A stretch of DNA of 64,000 nucleotides from Pseudomonas sp. GM49. Its GTDB lineage: Bacteria > Pseudomonadota > Gammaproteobacteria > Pseudomonadales > Pseudomonadaceae. The first letter of the stretch is position 1; each line of letters starts with the position of its first letter. A model generated the notes under the pieces. It was not told the origin of the DNA, made no database searches, and saw only the letters and a list, made by a program, of their open reading frames with translations. The position numbers and the translations under genes were made by a program. This document shows positions 24,527 to 34,506 of this stretch, piece after piece. The stretch spans positions 59,930 through 123,929 of the forward strand of contig NZ_AKJL01000110.1 in the NCBI RefSeq assembly GCF_000282355.1, read 5' to 3'.

Positions 24527-27169
24527 ATGCGCGCCAACTCGTCTGATTCACAAGACACTGTCACAGCGACACAACCGATCAAGGCTGAGCGCCTGCGTCT
24601 GCTTGATCGATTGAGCAAATACCGTCAACCCATTGGCCTGGCGGTCACCCTGCTGTTGTTCGCGATCGCGCTGATTGCCTGTCGCCACCTGTTGAGCGAA
24701 CTCGACCTTTACGCGCTGCACGACTCGATCCTCGAAGTTCCGAAACCTGCCTTGATGGGCGCGCTGGGCGCAACCGTAGTGGGCTTCATCATTCTGCTCG
24801 GCTACGAATGGTCGGCCAGCCGCTATGCCGGAGTGAGCCTGACACCGCGCACGCTGGCGCTCGGTGGTTTCACGGCCTTTGCCATCGGCAATGCCATCGG
24901 TCTTTCAATGTTGTCGGGCGGCTCGGTCCGCTATCGCCTCTATGCCCGTCATGGCCTGGGAGCCGCTGAAGTCGCCCGCATGACGCTGTTCGCCAGCCTC
25001 TCGCTAGGTTGCGCCCTGCCGCCGCTGGCCGCCCTGGCGACGCTCAGCGACCTGTCTGCCGCGTCCACCGCGCTGGGGCTCTCCGAGACCTTGCTGGGCG
25101 TGGTGGCGACTGCCGTGCTCGTGTTGTTTTCGGTGCTGGCCTTAGGCATCTACCGTCGTCGGCTGCCGGAACAGCCTTACCCGGACAACCTGCTGGTCAA
25201 GGTCGGACGCCGCACCTTGCGCCTGCCCGGGCTTCGACTGACGTTCCTGCAATTGATCATCACCGCCCTGGACGTAGCCGCCGCCGCAACCGTGCTCTAT
25301 CTGCTGCTGCCGGAAACTCCGCCCTTCGGCGCGTTCCTATTGGTTTACCTGCTGGCTCTGGCCGCCGGCGTGCTCAGCCATGTGCCGGGCGGAGTCGGGG
25401 TGTTCGAGGCAATTTTGCTGGCCGCGTTTTCCGACACCCTTGGCGCCGCGCCACTGGCGGCCGCCCTGCTGCTCTATCGCTTGATCTACGTGGTCCTGCC
25501 GTTGCTGGTGGCCTGCCTGCTGCTGCTGATCAACGAAGGTCAGCGTCTGTTCCAGACACGCCAGACATTGCGCGCGGCCTCAGGCCTGGCGGCTCCGATA
25601 CTGGCGGTGCTGGTATTCCTGTCCGGCGTTGTCCTGCTGTTCTCCGGCGCCACCCCGGAAATCGATACCCGCCTGGAACACATCGGTTTTCTGATCCCCC
25701 ATCGACTGGTCGATGCTTCGCACTTTGGCGCCAGCCTGGTCGGCGTTCTGTGCCTGTTGCTGGCCCAGGGGCTGCGTCGCCGGCTGTCGGCCGCGTGGAT
25801 GCTGACCACCATTCTGTTGCTGGTCGGCGCCCTGCTCTCGCTGCTCAAGGGTTTTGACTGGGAAGAAGCCAGCCTGATGGTACTGACGGCAAGTCTGCTC
25901 GGGGTATTCCGCCGCTCGTTCTATCGCCCCAGCCGCCTGACTGAAGTGCCGTTCTCCCCGCTGTACCTGGTCGCCAGCCTGTGCGTGCTCGGCGCGTCGA
26001 TCTGGCTGCTGCTGTTCGCCTATCAGGACGTTCCCTACAGCCACCAACTCTGGTGGCAGTTCACCCTCGACGCCGACGCCCCTCGCGGCCTGCGTTCGCT
26101 GCTCGGTGCCGCGGTGCTGCTGGTAGTAGTATCGCTGACTTGGCTGCTGCGCACTGCACGCCCGGTCATACACCTGCCGACGCCCGACGAACTGGAGCGC
26201 GCCAGCAAGATCCTCATGGCATCGGCCCAACCGGATGGCGGCCTGGCCCTGACCGGTGACAAGGCGCTGCTGTTTCACCCCAATGACGAAGCATTCCTGA
26301 TGTACGCCCGTCGCGGCCGCAGCCTGGTGGCGCTGTATGACCCGATCGGCCCGGGCCAGCAACGGGCGGAAATGATCTGGCAGTTCCGCGACCTGTGCGA
26401 CATCCACCATGCCCGTCCCGTGTTTTATCAAGTGCGCGCAGAGAACCTGCCGTACTACATGGACATCGGCCTGACGGCGATCAAGCTCGGCGAAGAAGCC
26501 AGGGTCGACCTGAAGCGTTTTGATCTCGAAGCCAAGGGCAAAGAGATGAAGGACCTGCGCTACACCTGGAACCGTGGCACCCGTGACGGCCTGTCGCTGG
26601 AAATCTTTGAGCCGGGCCACGCACCGATGGATGAGCTCAAGGTGATCTCCGATGCCTGGCTGACCGGCAAGAATGTCCGGGAGAAAGGTTTTTCGCTGGG
26701 CCGCTTCAGCGATGACTACCTCAAGTATTTCCGCATCGCGGTGATTCGCTTCGAAGGGCGCCCGGTGGCGTTCGCCAACTTGCTCGAGACCTACGGTCAT
26801 GACCTGGCCAGCCTCGACCTGATGCGCGCGCACCCGGATGCCCCGAAGCTGACCATGGAGTTCATGATGGTCGGCCTGATTCAACATTATAAACATCATG
26901 GGTACGCGCGTTTCAGCCTGGGCATGGTGCCGTTGTCGGGGTTACAACCCCGTCGCGGCGCGCCATTGACCCAGCGCCTGGGCTCGATGGTATTCCGCCG
27001 TGGTGAGCAGCTATACAACTTCCAGGGCTTGCGCCGCTTCAAAGACAAGTTCCAGCCTGATTGGGAACCCCGTTATATGGCCGTGCCCGCCGGACTCGAT
27101 CCGCTGGTTGCGCTGGCCGACACTGCTGCCCTGATCGCGGGCGGCTTGACCGGATTGGTGAAACGCTGA
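24527..27169 (+). CDS. mprF: MprF: phosphatidylglycerol aminoacyltransferase/flippase
   Basis: This 880-residue membrane enzyme has an N-terminal flippase part of about 14 hydrophobic segments (roughly residues 30-540). The C-terminal soluble DUF2156 acyltransferase domain (about 545-860) contains MELKVISD-like and MEFMMVGLIQHYK segments. MprF moves an amino acid from aminoacyl-tRNA to phosphatidylglycerol and flips the product. The P. aeruginosa enzyme (PA0920) uses alanine, so alanyl-PG is the likely product. ATG 24527 has AGAGG 6 nt upstream. The stop overlaps the start of virJ by one base (TGATG). Confidence 0.92.
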   Translation: MRANSSDSQDTVTATQPIKAERLRLLDRLSKYRQPIGLAVTLLLFAIALIACRHLLSELDLYALHDSILEVPKPALMGALGATVVGFIILLGYEWSASRYAGVSLTPRTLALGGFTAFAIGNAIGLSMLSGGSVRYRLYARHGLGAAEVARMTLFASLSLGCALPPLAALATLSDLSAASTALGLSETLLGVVATAVLVLFSVLALGIYRRRLPEQPYPDNLLVKVGRRTLRLPGLRLTFLQLIITALDVAAAATVLYLLLPETPPFGAFLLVYLLALAAGVLSHVPGGVGVFEAILLAAFSDTLGAAPLAAALLLYRLIYVVLPLLVACLLLLINEGQRLFQTRQTLRAASGLAAPILAVLVFLSGVVLLFSGATPEIDTRLEHIGFLIPHRLVDASHFGASLVGVLCLLLAQGLRRRLSAAWMLTTILLLVGALLSLLKGFDWEEASLMVLTASLLGVFRRSFYRPSRLTEVPFSPLYLVASLCVLGASIWLLLFAYQDVPYSHQLWWQFTLDADAPRGLRSLLGAAVLLVVVSLTWLLRTARPVIHLPTPDELERASKILMASAQPDGGLALTGDKALLFHPNDEAFLMYARRGRSLVALYDPIGPGQQRAEMIWQFRDLCDIHHARPVFYQVRAENLPYYMDIGLTAIKLGEEARVDLKRFDLEAKGKEMKDLRYTWNRGTRDGLSLEIFEPGHAPMDELKVISDAWLTGKNVREKGFSLGRFSDDYLKYFRIAVIRFEGRPVAFANLLETYGHDLASLDLMRAHPDAPKLTMEFMMVGLIQHYKHHGYARFSLGMVPLSGLQPRRGAPLTQRLGSMVFRRGEQLYNFQGLRRFKDKFQPDWEPRYMAVPAGLDPLVALADTAALIAGGLTGLVKR

Positions 27170-28464
27170 TGATTCAACGCTCCTTGCGGTATGTACTGGG
27201 CACACTGGTGATAGTGGCCCTGATTCTCGGTGGCGGTTACTGGTACCTGAAACGCCCGGCACCGGAACCGACCCTCGAATGGCTGACCCCGGCCGATGGT
27301 GCGGCGATGACCCGTGTCATCCCCGGCACCACGCCACGCGCCCAGGTGCTGGTGGCGGTCAACGAAGACCAGAAACTCAGCGACAAGCAATTGATGACCC
27401 TGAGCCGCAGTGGCTCGGCGCAGATTGTCCAGGTGATCCTGCCCAAGGACTGCCTGCTGCAAAGCCGTGCCCTGCAATCAGGCCTGCGAGAACTCAAAGG
27501 CCCGGCGACCCTGGTCGGCGGCATCGGCCCGGGCGCCGTGCTGGCCTGGCGCTGGTTGTCCGAGCAAAAGGATGACAAGGCTTACGCCGTCTCGGTCGAC
27601 CTGGCTCTGGAAAAGGGTGGCTGCACTCACCTGTTGCCGAAAAGCGCCGCCCACGGCCACTGGCTGGCAGCCTGGAACGACAACCCGGACGACACCAGCG
27701 CCGGTTTTGTGCGCGACCAGGTCAATGCCGAAACCAGCATCAGCGACTACGACATCAACCTGCCGCAAGTGTTGAACAACGAACTGCGCAAGATCCTCGT
27801 TGGTGGCGACAAAGCCGCTGGCGGCCTGCAGATCCCGGTGGTCGAAGTGCCGGCGGGCCAGGCCAGGGACACCGTGACCCTGTTCCTGTCCGGTGACGGC
27901 GGCTGGCGCGACCTCGACCGCGACGTGGCGGGCGAGATGGCCAAGATCGGCTACCCGGTGGTCGGCATCGACACCCTGCGCTACTACTGGCAGCACAAGA
28001 GCCCGGAGCAAAGCGCGCTGGACCTGGCTGAACTGATGCAACACTACCGGCAGAAATGGGGCACCAAGCGTTTCATCCTGACCGGCTACTCGTTCGGCGC
28101 GGATGTTCTGCCGGCGATCTACAACCGCCTGGCCGAGTCGGAGCAGAATCGCGTTGACGCAATCATCCTGCTGGCCTTCGCCCGTACCGGCAGCTTTGAA
28201 ATCGAAGTCGAAGGCTGGCTCGGCAACGCCGGCAAGGAAGCCGCCACCGGCCCGGAAATGGCCAGGTTGCCAGCCGCCAAAGTGGTGTGCATCTACGGTG
28301 AAGAGGAAACCGACGAAAGCGGCTGCACCGACAAGACTGCGGTGGGCGAAGCGATGAAACTGCCCGGCGGTCACCACTTCGACGAGAACTACCCGGCGCT
28401 GGCCAAGCGTCTGGTGGACATCATCGAGAAGCGCCAGCCGAAGGAAACAGCTGCTACAGAGTGA
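27169..28464 (+). CDS. virJ: VirJ/AcvB-like periplasmic alpha/beta hydrolase
   Basis: This 431-residue protein has a single N-terminal hydrophobic segment (LVIVALILGGGYWYL, residues 13-27) as anchor or uncleaved signal. The VirJ domain is at the C-terminal half, with TLFLSGDGGWRDLD and nucleophile elbow GYSFGAD (GxSxG). In P. aeruginosa the mprF partner PA0919 hydrolyses alanyl-phosphatidylglycerol, so this gene probably reverses MprF activity. Translationally coupled to mprF. The start is taken at 27169 rather than the longer frame inside mprF. Confidence 0.88.
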   Translation: MIQRSLRYVLGTLVIVALILGGGYWYLKRPAPEPTLEWLTPADGAAMTRVIPGTTPRAQVLVAVNEDQKLSDKQLMTLSRSGSAQIVQVILPKDCLLQSRALQSGLRELKGPATLVGGIGPGAVLAWRWLSEQKDDKAYAVSVDLALEKGGCTHLLPKSAAHGHWLAAWNDNPDDTSAGFVRDQVNAETSISDYDINLPQVLNNELRKILVGGDKAAGGLQIPVVEVPAGQARDTVTLFLSGDGGWRDLDRDVAGEMAKIGYPVVGIDTLRYYWQHKSPEQSALDLAELMQHYRQKWGTKRFILTGYSFGADVLPAIYNRLAESEQNRVDAIILLAFARTGSFEIEVEGWLGNAGKEAATGPEMARLPAAKVVCIYGEEETDESGCTDKTAVGEAMKLPGGHHFDENYPALAKRLVDIIEKRQPKETAATE

Positions 28465-28477
28465 TCTGACAGCCAGC

Positions 28478-28516
28478 AAAATAGCCCTCGTTACCTCACG
28501 GTAGCGGGGGCTTTTT
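28478..28516 (+). terminator. Terminator after virJ
   Basis: AATAGCCCTCGTTACC and GGTAGCGGGGGCTTTTTT form an imperfect stem followed by a T-run. Confidence 0.75.
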
Positions 28517-28542
28517 TATTCTTGCGTGCACCACACATTCCC

Positions 28543-28632
28543 TGTGGGAGCGAGCTTGCTCGCGATAGCGGTAGATCAGTCAGCATTTCTGTTGAATGTG
28601 GCACCGCCATCGCGAGCAAGCTCGCTCCCACA
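28543..28632. repeat. REPIN (inverted REP pair)
   Basis: TGTGGGAGCGAGCTTGCTCG plus CGATAGCGGT at the left is mirrored by ACCGCCATCG plus CGAGCAAGCTCGCTCCCACA at the right. About 30 nt separate the arms. Confidence 0.88.
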
Positions 28633-28663
28633 GAGGTTCTGAAGTATCCAGCGACCGTCCACA

Positions 28664-28701
28664 AAAAAGCCCCCGCTGCCGCAAGGCAACGGGGGCTTTT
28701 T
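28664..28701 (-). terminator. Terminator of kup
   Basis: AAAAAGCCCCCG...TGCC-GCAA-GGCA...CGGGGGCTTTTT is symmetric. It terminates kup on the - strand and may back up virJ termination. Confidence 0.85.
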
Positions 28702-28710
28702 GTGGGTCGC

Positions 28711-30612
28711 TTACATCTCCACCTGAGTACCCAGTTCAATCACCCGGTTCAACGGCAGATTGAAGAAACGCAAATTGCCATTGGCGTTCTGCAACATGAA
28801 CGCAAACAGCGCCTCACGCCAGCGCGACATGCCTTCGAGCTTGGAGGCGATGACCGTTTCGCGGCTGAGGAAGTACGTGGTGCGCATCGGGCTGAAGTTC
28901 AGTTCATCGAGATGACACAGCTTCAACGCCTGTGGCACGTCCGGCTCATCGATGAAGCCGAAATGCAGGATCACCCGGAAGAAACCTTCGCCGTAGGCAT
29001 CGACCTCGAACCGTCGTGATGGCGGCACCCGCGGGATGTCTTCGTAGACCACCGTCAGCAGCACCACTTGCTCGTGCAGTACCTGGTTATGCAACAAGTT
29101 GTGCAACAGCGCATGGGGCACGGCATCCGGACGCGCGGTGAGGAACACTGCCGTGCCCTGCACGCGATGCGGCGGTTGCACGGCGATGCTGCTGATGAAG
29201 ATCGGCAGTGGCAGCCCACCTTCATCGATGCGCTCCACCAGCAATTGCTTGCCACGCTTCCAGGTGGTCATCAGCACAAACAAGGCGAAACCGGCGATTA
29301 CCGGGAATGCACCGCCCTGAATGATTTTCGGCACGTTGGCGGCGAAGTACACACCGTCTACCAACAGGAAACCCAAGAGGATCGGCACCACAAGAACCGG
29401 AGGCCATTTCCACAGCAGCAGGATCACCGCGGACACCAGAATACTGGTCATCAGCATGGTCCCGGTCACCGCCACACCGTAGGCCGAGGCCAGGGCACCA
29501 GAGGATTCAAAACCCAGCACCAACAGCACCACGCCGACCATCAGCGCCCAGTTCACCGCGGCGATGTAGATCTGGCCCTGTTCGGCGCTGGAGGTGTGCC
29601 GGATGTGCATGCGCGGAATGTAACCAAGCTGGATCGCCTGACGGGTCAGGGAGAACGCACCGGAAATCACCGCTTGCGAGGCAATCACCGTGGCCAGGGT
29701 CGACAGGCCGACCAGCGGGATCAATGCCCAGCTCGGTGCCAACAGGTAGAACGGGTTACGGGCAGCTTCCGGGTCGCCCAGCAGCAAGGCGCCCTGGCCG
29801 AAGTAGTTCAGCACCAACGCCGGCAGCACAAGGATGAACCACGCGCGTGCAATCGGCTTGCGGCCGAAGTGGCCCATGTCCGCGTACAGCGCTTCGGCAC
29901 CGGTCAATGCCAGCACCACGGCGCCGAGAATCGTCACGCCCATGCCCGGATGGACCATGAAGAAACGTACACCCCATACCGGATTCATCGCTTGCAGGAC
30001 TTCCGGATGCTGGCTGATGCCATAGACGCCCAGTGCGCCCAGCACTAGGAACCAGGTAACCATGATCGGCCCGAACAGAATGCCGATCCGCGCGGTCCCG
30101 TGACTCTGAATCAGAAACAGCGCGACCAGCACCACCAGCGACAATGGCACCACCCAATGATCGATGCCCTCGAATGCCAGGCCCAGACCTTCAATCGCCG
30201 ACAGCACGGAAATCGCCGGGGTAATCATGCTGTCGCCATAGAACAACGCCGCACCTATCAGTCCGCAGACCACCAGCAACGTGCGCAATTTCGCGTGCCC
30301 CGACGCCGCCCGCCGGGCCAGTGCGGTCAAGGCCATGATCCCGCCTTCGCCCTGGTTGTCGGCGCGCAGCACAAACATCATGTACTTGATCGACACGACC
30401 CAGATCAGCGACCAGAAAATGAGTGCCAGAATCCCCAGTACCCCGTCATGGTTGACCGGCACGCCATAACCTCCGGAAAACACTTCCTTGAGGGTGTACA
30501 ACGGACTGGTGCCGATATCGCCATAAACCACCCCGACTGCCGCGACCAGCATGCCGATCGGCTTCACCGCCGAATGCTCGGCACCTGCAGCCTGACTACT
30601 TGCCTGACCCAT
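28711..30612 (-). CDS. kup: Low-affinity potassium transporter Kup
   Basis: This 633-residue membrane protein belongs to the KUP/HAK/KT family. It has the signature [17 protein letters not shown] near residues 32-48, about 12 transmembrane helices over the first 430 residues, and a C-terminal cytoplasmic domain. It is a proton-coupled K+ uptake system. Length is normal for the family. Divergent from rimO across a 293-nt gap. Confidence 0.95.
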   Translation of the reverse strand: MGQASSQAAGAEHSAVKPIGMLVAAVGVVYGDIGTSPLYTLKEVFSGGYGVPVNHDGVLGILALIFWSLIWVVSIKYMMFVLRADNQGEGGIMALTALARRAASGHAKLRTLLVVCGLIGAALFYGDSMITPAISVLSAIEGLGLAFEGIDHWVVPLSLVVLVALFLIQSHGTARIGILFGPIMVTWFLVLGALGVYGISQHPEVLQAMNPVWGVRFFMVHPGMGVTILGAVVLALTGAEALYADMGHFGRKPIARAWFILVLPALVLNYFGQGALLLGDPEAARNPFYLLAPSWALIPLVGLSTLATVIASQAVISGAFSLTRQAIQLGYIPRMHIRHTSSAEQGQIYIAAVNWALMVGVVLLVLGFESSGALASAYGVAVTGTMLMTSILVSAVILLLWKWPPVLVVPILLGFLLVDGVYFAANVPKIIQGGAFPVIAGFALFVLMTTWKRGKQLLVERIDEGGLPLPIFISSIAVQPPHRVQGTAVFLTARPDAVPHALLHNLLHNQVLHEQVVLLTVVYEDIPRVPPSRRFEVDAYGEGFFRVILHFGFIDEPDVPQALKLCHLDELNFSPMRTTYFLSRETVIASKLEGMSRWREALFAFMLQNANGNLRFFNLPLNRVIELGTQVEM

Positions 30613-30905
30613 CCACCACTCCTACTTCTCAGACCCGGGCTTCTTTGAAAGAAGCACTATGCTTTGTCGTGCAGCATGCGCTGTTTTACTTCACGTTACA
30701 GACGTTTTGTTGACAGTAAAAACCCAGTAAAGCGTAACGGCGCGAAGCATAGCGCAGCACTCGTCGTATTTCCCTGCATAAAGCTGGTCAAGTGAGCGAC
30801 TCATCGCTAGAATTGCGCACTTTTTGATCAGAGGCGCAGTTCAAGCGCCCGTCCGTCGGTTTTGCCCTGCCCGGCAAGCGGCGTCACAAAACACCGAGGT
30901 TAGAC
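30613..30905. promoter_or_regulatory. Divergent kup / rimO promoter region
   Basis: This 293-nt non-coding gap between divergent genes includes an AT-rich section around 30670-30740. I could not assign hexamers. Confidence 0.4.
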
Positions 30906-32243
30906 ATGTCCACCACTCCTGCGCCGGCCAATCCAAAGGTTGGCTTCGTATCCCTGGGTTGCCCCAAAGCACTGGTCGACTCCGAGCGCATCCTTACCCA
31001 GCTGCGCATGGAAGGCTATGACGTGGTGTCCACCTACCAGGACGCCGACGTCGTGGTAGTCAACACCTGCGGCTTCATCGATTCGGCCAAGGCCGAGTCC
31101 CTGGAAGTGATCGGCGAAGCCATCAAGGAAAACGGCAAGGTCATCGTGACCGGCTGCATGGGCGTCGAAGAAGGCAACATTCGCAACGTACACCCGAGCG
31201 TGCTGGCCGTGACCGGTCCGCAGCAGTACGAGCAAGTGGTCAACGCCGTGCACGACGTCGTGCCGCCGCGCCAGGACCACAACCCGCTGATCGACCTGGT
31301 GCCGCCGCAAGGCATCAAACTGACCCCGCGCCACTACGCCTACCTGAAGATTTCCGAAGGCTGCAACCATAGCTGCAGCTTCTGCATCATCCCGTCGATG
31401 CGCGGCAAGCTGGTCAGCCGTCCGGTGGGCGACGTGCTCGACGAGGCCCAGCGCCTGGTCAAGTCCGGCGTCAAAGAGCTGTTGGTGATCTCCCAGGACA
31501 CCAGCGCCTATGGTGTCGACGTGAAATACCGCACCGGTTTCTGGAACGGCGCGCCGGTGAAAACCCGCATGACCGAACTCTGCGAAGCCCTGAGCACCCT
31601 TGGCGTCTGGGTTCGCCTGCACTACGTTTACCCGTACCCGCACGTCGACGAGCTGATCCCGTTGATGGCCGCTGGCAAGATCCTGCCGTATCTGGACATC
31701 CCGTTCCAGCACGCCAGCCCGAAAGTGCTGAAGTCGATGAAACGCCCGGCCTTCGAAGACAAGACCCTGGCGCGGATCAAGAACTGGCGCGAAATCTGCC
31801 CGGACCTGATCATCCGTTCGACCTTCATCGTCGGCTTCCCGGGCGAAACCGAAGAAGATTTCCAGTACCTGCTGAACTGGCTGACCGAAGCCCAGCTCGA
31901 CCGCGTTGGCTGCTTCCAGTACTCGCCGGTAGAAGGCGCACCGGCCAATGACCTGGACCTGGAAGTCGTCCCGGACGACGTCAAGCAGGACCGTTGGGAG
32001 CGCTTCATGGCGCACCAGCAGGCCATCAGCTCGGCGCGCCTGCAAATGCGCATCGGCCGTGAGATCGAAGTGCTGGTCGATGAAGTCGACGAGCAAGGCG
32101 CGGTGGGCCGCTGCTTCTTCGATGCCCCGGAAATCGACGGCAACGTATTCATCGACAACGGCAGCAACCTCAAGCCGGGCGACAAGGTCTGGTGCAAAGT
32201 GACCGACGCCGACGAATACGATCTGTGGGCTGAACAGATCTAA
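30906..32243 (+). CDS. rimO: Ribosomal protein uS12 methylthiotransferase RimO
   Basis: This 445-residue radical-SAM methylthiotransferase has three parts. The N-terminal UPF0004 domain ([18 protein letters not shown], conserved cysteines) binds a second Fe-S cluster. The central radical-SAM motif is [10 protein letters not shown]-terminal TRAM domain ends DLWAEQI. It adds a methylthio group to an aspartate of ribosomal protein S12. The kup-rimO adjacency is conserved in Pseudomonas. Confidence 0.96.
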   Translation: MSTTPAPANPKVGFVSLGCPKALVDSERILTQLRMEGYDVVSTYQDADVVVVNTCGFIDSAKAESLEVIGEAIKENGKVIVTGCMGVEEGNIRNVHPSVLAVTGPQQYEQVVNAVHDVVPPRQDHNPLIDLVPPQGIKLTPRHYAYLKISEGCNHSCSFCIIPSMRGKLVSRPVGDVLDEAQRLVKSGVKELLVISQDTSAYGVDVKYRTGFWNGAPVKTRMTELCEALSTLGVWVRLHYVYPYPHVDELIPLMAAGKILPYLDIPFQHASPKVLKSMKRPAFEDKTLARIKNWREICPDLIIRSTFIVGFPGETEEDFQYLLNWLTEAQLDRVGCFQYSPVEGAPANDLDLEVVPDDVKQDRWERFMAHQQAISSARLQMRIGREIEVLVDEVDEQGAVGRCFFDAPEIDGNVFIDNGSNLKPGDKVWCKVTDADEYDLWAEQI

Positions 32244-32257
32244 ACGCAAAAAATACG

Positions 32258-32296
32258 CAAAGCCCCGCTCTCTTGACGAGATGCGGGGCTTTTTTA
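32258..32296 (+). terminator. Terminator of rimO
   Basis: AAAGCCCCGC ... GCGGGGCTTTTTT with an inner TCTC/GAGA stem, 15 nt after the stop. Confidence 0.93.
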
Positions 32297-32355
32297 CGGC
32301 TATCGTTTGAGGTTGAAAGGATTCCTGTCAACCACTGCAGAAGGAGCAGACGGGC

Positions 32356-32829
32356 ATGCGTCAGCATTCGGTCATCCACACGCCGAAACTCAGCGACTTC
32401 GAAGAATTGACCCGGGTCTGGGAGGCCTCGGTGCGTGCCACCCACGACTTTCTGCCAGACAGCTACATCGAACTGCTGAAAAACCTGGTGCTGACCCGCT
32501 ACCTCGACGCAGTGATGCTGATCTGCACCAAGGATTCGAGCCAGCGCATCACCGGGTTCGCCGGCGTCGCGGCAGGCAAGATCGAAATGCTCTTCATCGA
32601 CCCTGACCATCGCGGCCAGGGCCTGGGCAAGAAATTGTTGCGCTATGCCCTGGAACACCTGAACGCCGTCGAACTGGACGTCAACGAACAAAACCCGCAA
32701 GCCCTCGGCTTTTACTTCAAGCAGGGCTTCGAGGTGATCGGTCGTTCGGAAGTCGATGGCATGGGCCAGCCATATCCGCTGCTGCACATGCGCTTGCGCC
32801 AGGCCCAGCAACACTCAAAACATGCCTGA
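32356..32829 (+). CDS. GNAT family N-acetyltransferase
   Basis: This 157-residue protein has the acetyl-CoA binding motif DPDHRGQGLGKKLLRYAL and the C-terminal NPQALGFYFKQGFEVIGRSE pattern. It is similar in build to YjaB-type acetyltransferases. The substrate is unknown. AAGGAG lies about 12 nt before ATG. It is a single gene flanked by the rimO terminator and a REPIN. Confidence 0.88.
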   Translation: MRQHSVIHTPKLSDFEELTRVWEASVRATHDFLPDSYIELLKNLVLTRYLDAVMLICTKDSSQRITGFAGVAAGKIEMLFIDPDHRGQGLGKKLLRYALEHLNAVELDVNEQNPQALGFYFKQGFEVIGRSEVDGMGQPYPLLHMRLRQAQQHSKHA

Positions 32830-32844
32830 CACAACACAAAACAC

Positions 32845-32944
32845 TGTAGGAGCTGGCTTGCCAGCGATGGTGGTTAACGATAACGCGCTGTCTCAGGATA
32901 AAAGCGGCGCACTTGAATCCATCGCTGGCAAGCCAGCTCCTACA
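32845..32944. repeat. REPIN, second sequence class
   Basis: TGTAGGAGCTGGCTTGCCAG plus CGATGG is mirrored by CCATCG plus CTGGCAAGCCAGCTCCTACA. The core differs from the TGTGGGAGCGAGC class at 28543. Confidence 0.88.
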
Positions 32945-33030
32945 GTAAAAGCCACACAGTGCAAATGGAACCGCGATTAACCGGCGCCAGGCAGGTACAA
33001 TGCCCACCCCCTTTTTGTTACGGCCCTGAC

Positions 33031-33741
33031 ATGACTGACCCGATTCGTCTCTCCAAACGCCTCATCGAACTCGTCGGCTGTTCCCGTCGGGAGGCTGAGC
33101 TGTTCATCGAGGGCGGCTGGGTCACCGTCGACGGCGTGGTCATCGACGAGCCGCAATTCAAGGTCGACACCCAGAAAGTCGAGCTTGATCCAGAAGCCAA
33201 GGCCACCGCACCGGAACCGGTGACGCTGCTGCTCAATGTGCCCGCCGGCATGGATGCAGACACCGCCATGGCCACCCTCGGCGCCGAGACCCTGAGCGAA
33301 GAACACCGTTACGGCAAGCGCCCGTTGCGTGGCCATTTCCTGCGCCTGACCGCCAGCACCGACCTGCAGGCCAACGCCAGCGGTCTGCTGGTGTTCACCC
33401 AGGACTGGAAAATCCTGCGCAAACTCACCGCCGACTCCAGCAAGATCGAGCAGGAGTATGTGGTCGAGGTTGAAGGCGAGATGGTGGCTCACGGCCTGAA
33501 CCGCCTGAACCACGGCCTGACCTACAAGGGCAAGGAGTTGCCGGCGGTCAAGGCCAGCTGGCAGAACGAAAACCGCCTGCGCTTTGCCATGAAGAATCCG
33601 CAACCGGGCATCATCGCCCAGCTGTGCCAGGCCGTCGGCCTGAAGGTCGTCGCCATCCGCCGCATCCGCATCGGCGGCGTGTCCATCGGCAAAGTGCCCG
33701 TGGGGCAATGGCGCTACTTGTCCGGCAAAGAGAAGTTCTAA
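33031..33741 (+). CDS. Divergent RsuA/RluF-like rRNA pseudouridine synthase with S4 domain
   Basis: This 236-residue protein starts with an S4 RNA-binding domain (RLSKRLIELVGCSRREAELFIEGG). It ends with the RsuA-family tail (VVAIRRIRIGGVSIGKVPVGQW). The usual catalytic motif GRLDxxTxGLL is replaced by TDLQANASGLLVFTQD, which has a displaced Asp and two extra residues. The normal RQIRRM segment reads AQLCQA. It may therefore be an altered or inactive synthase that only binds RNA. ATG 33031 is used because the longer frame lacks a ribosome site. Confidence 0.75.
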   Translation: MTDPIRLSKRLIELVGCSRREAELFIEGGWVTVDGVVIDEPQFKVDTQKVELDPEAKATAPEPVTLLLNVPAGMDADTAMATLGAETLSEEHRYGKRPLRGHFLRLTASTDLQANASGLLVFTQDWKILRKLTADSSKIEQEYVVEVEGEMVAHGLNRLNHGLTYKGKELPAVKASWQNENRLRFAMKNPQPGIIAQLCQAVGLKVVAIRRIRIGGVSIGKVPVGQWRYLSGKEKF

Positions 33742-33817
33742 GGCTTCCCGCGCCACCATACCTTTCGGCGCTGCTGTTTTCGGCGGCGCCCATAGCTGAA
33801 TTATCAGGACTGCACAC

Positions 33818-34288
33818 ATGATCCATAACGACGTACTGCGCAGCGTGCGCTACATGCTCGACATCAGCGACAAGAAAGTCATCGAGATCATCAAGCTCGG
33901 CGGCAAGGACGTGGCCCTGGCAGACCTGGTGACGTACCTCGACAAGAAAGAGGAAGACGAAGAAGGCTTCGTACGCTGCCCGGACGATGTCATGGCGCAT
34001 TTCCTCGATGGCCTGGTGATCTTCAAGCGCGGCAAGGACGAAAGCCGTCCGCCGCAGCCGATCGAAGTGCCGGTGACCAACAACATCATCCTGAAAAAGC
34101 TGCGGGTGGCGTTCGAGCTGAAAGAAGACGACATGCACGCGATCCTCAAGGCCGCCGAGTTCCCGGTGTCCAAGCCTGAGCTGAGCGCGCTGTTCCGCAA
34201 GTTCGGCCACACCAACTACCGCCCGTGCGGCGACCAGCTGCTGCGCAATTTCCTCAAAGGTCTGACCCTGCGAGTGCGCCCGCAGTAA
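33818..34288 (+). CDS. DUF1456 (YehS-like) protein
   Basis: This 156-residue protein consists of two similar halves of about 70 residues, one starting NDVLRSVRYMLDISD and the other NNIILKKLRVAFELKED. This is the DUF1456 duplication. Its function is not established. It is cytoplasmic by composition and rich in Lys and Asp/Glu. It lies downstream of the pseudouridine synthase gene, 76 nt away and possibly co-transcribed. Confidence 0.88.
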   Translation: MIHNDVLRSVRYMLDISDKKVIEIIKLGGKDVALADLVTYLDKKEEDEEGFVRCPDDVMAHFLDGLVIFKRGKDESRPPQPIEVPVTNNIILKKLRVAFELKEDDMHAILKAAEFPVSKPELSALFRKFGHTNYRPCGDQLLRNFLKGLTLRVRPQ

Positions 34289-34297
34289 ACCGTTCCC

Positions 34298-34412
34298 TGT
34301 AGTAGCGAGCTTGCTCGCGATGGATTCGACAACGCCGCGATTATCCAGCAAACGCGCGTTATCGTTATCGACCATCGCTGGCAAGTCGGAACGCCGCATC
34401 GCAGCTCCTACA
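34298..34412. repeat. Degenerate mixed REP doublet
   Basis: The left arm TGTAGTAGCGAGCTTGCTCG belongs to the GAGC class. The right arm carries CCATCGCTGGCAAG and GCAGCTCCTACA with an inserted GTCGGAACGCCGC block, so it is a decayed hybrid of two REP classes. Confidence 0.65.
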
Positions 34413-34506
34413 AGGCCGAATGCCTCCCTATTCCGCGCGAAAATAGTGGCTCCGCTGACCGCGGCCGACGGCTAGGGTGTGAAGACCTCAGCTCTCAGGA
34501 TTCGCC

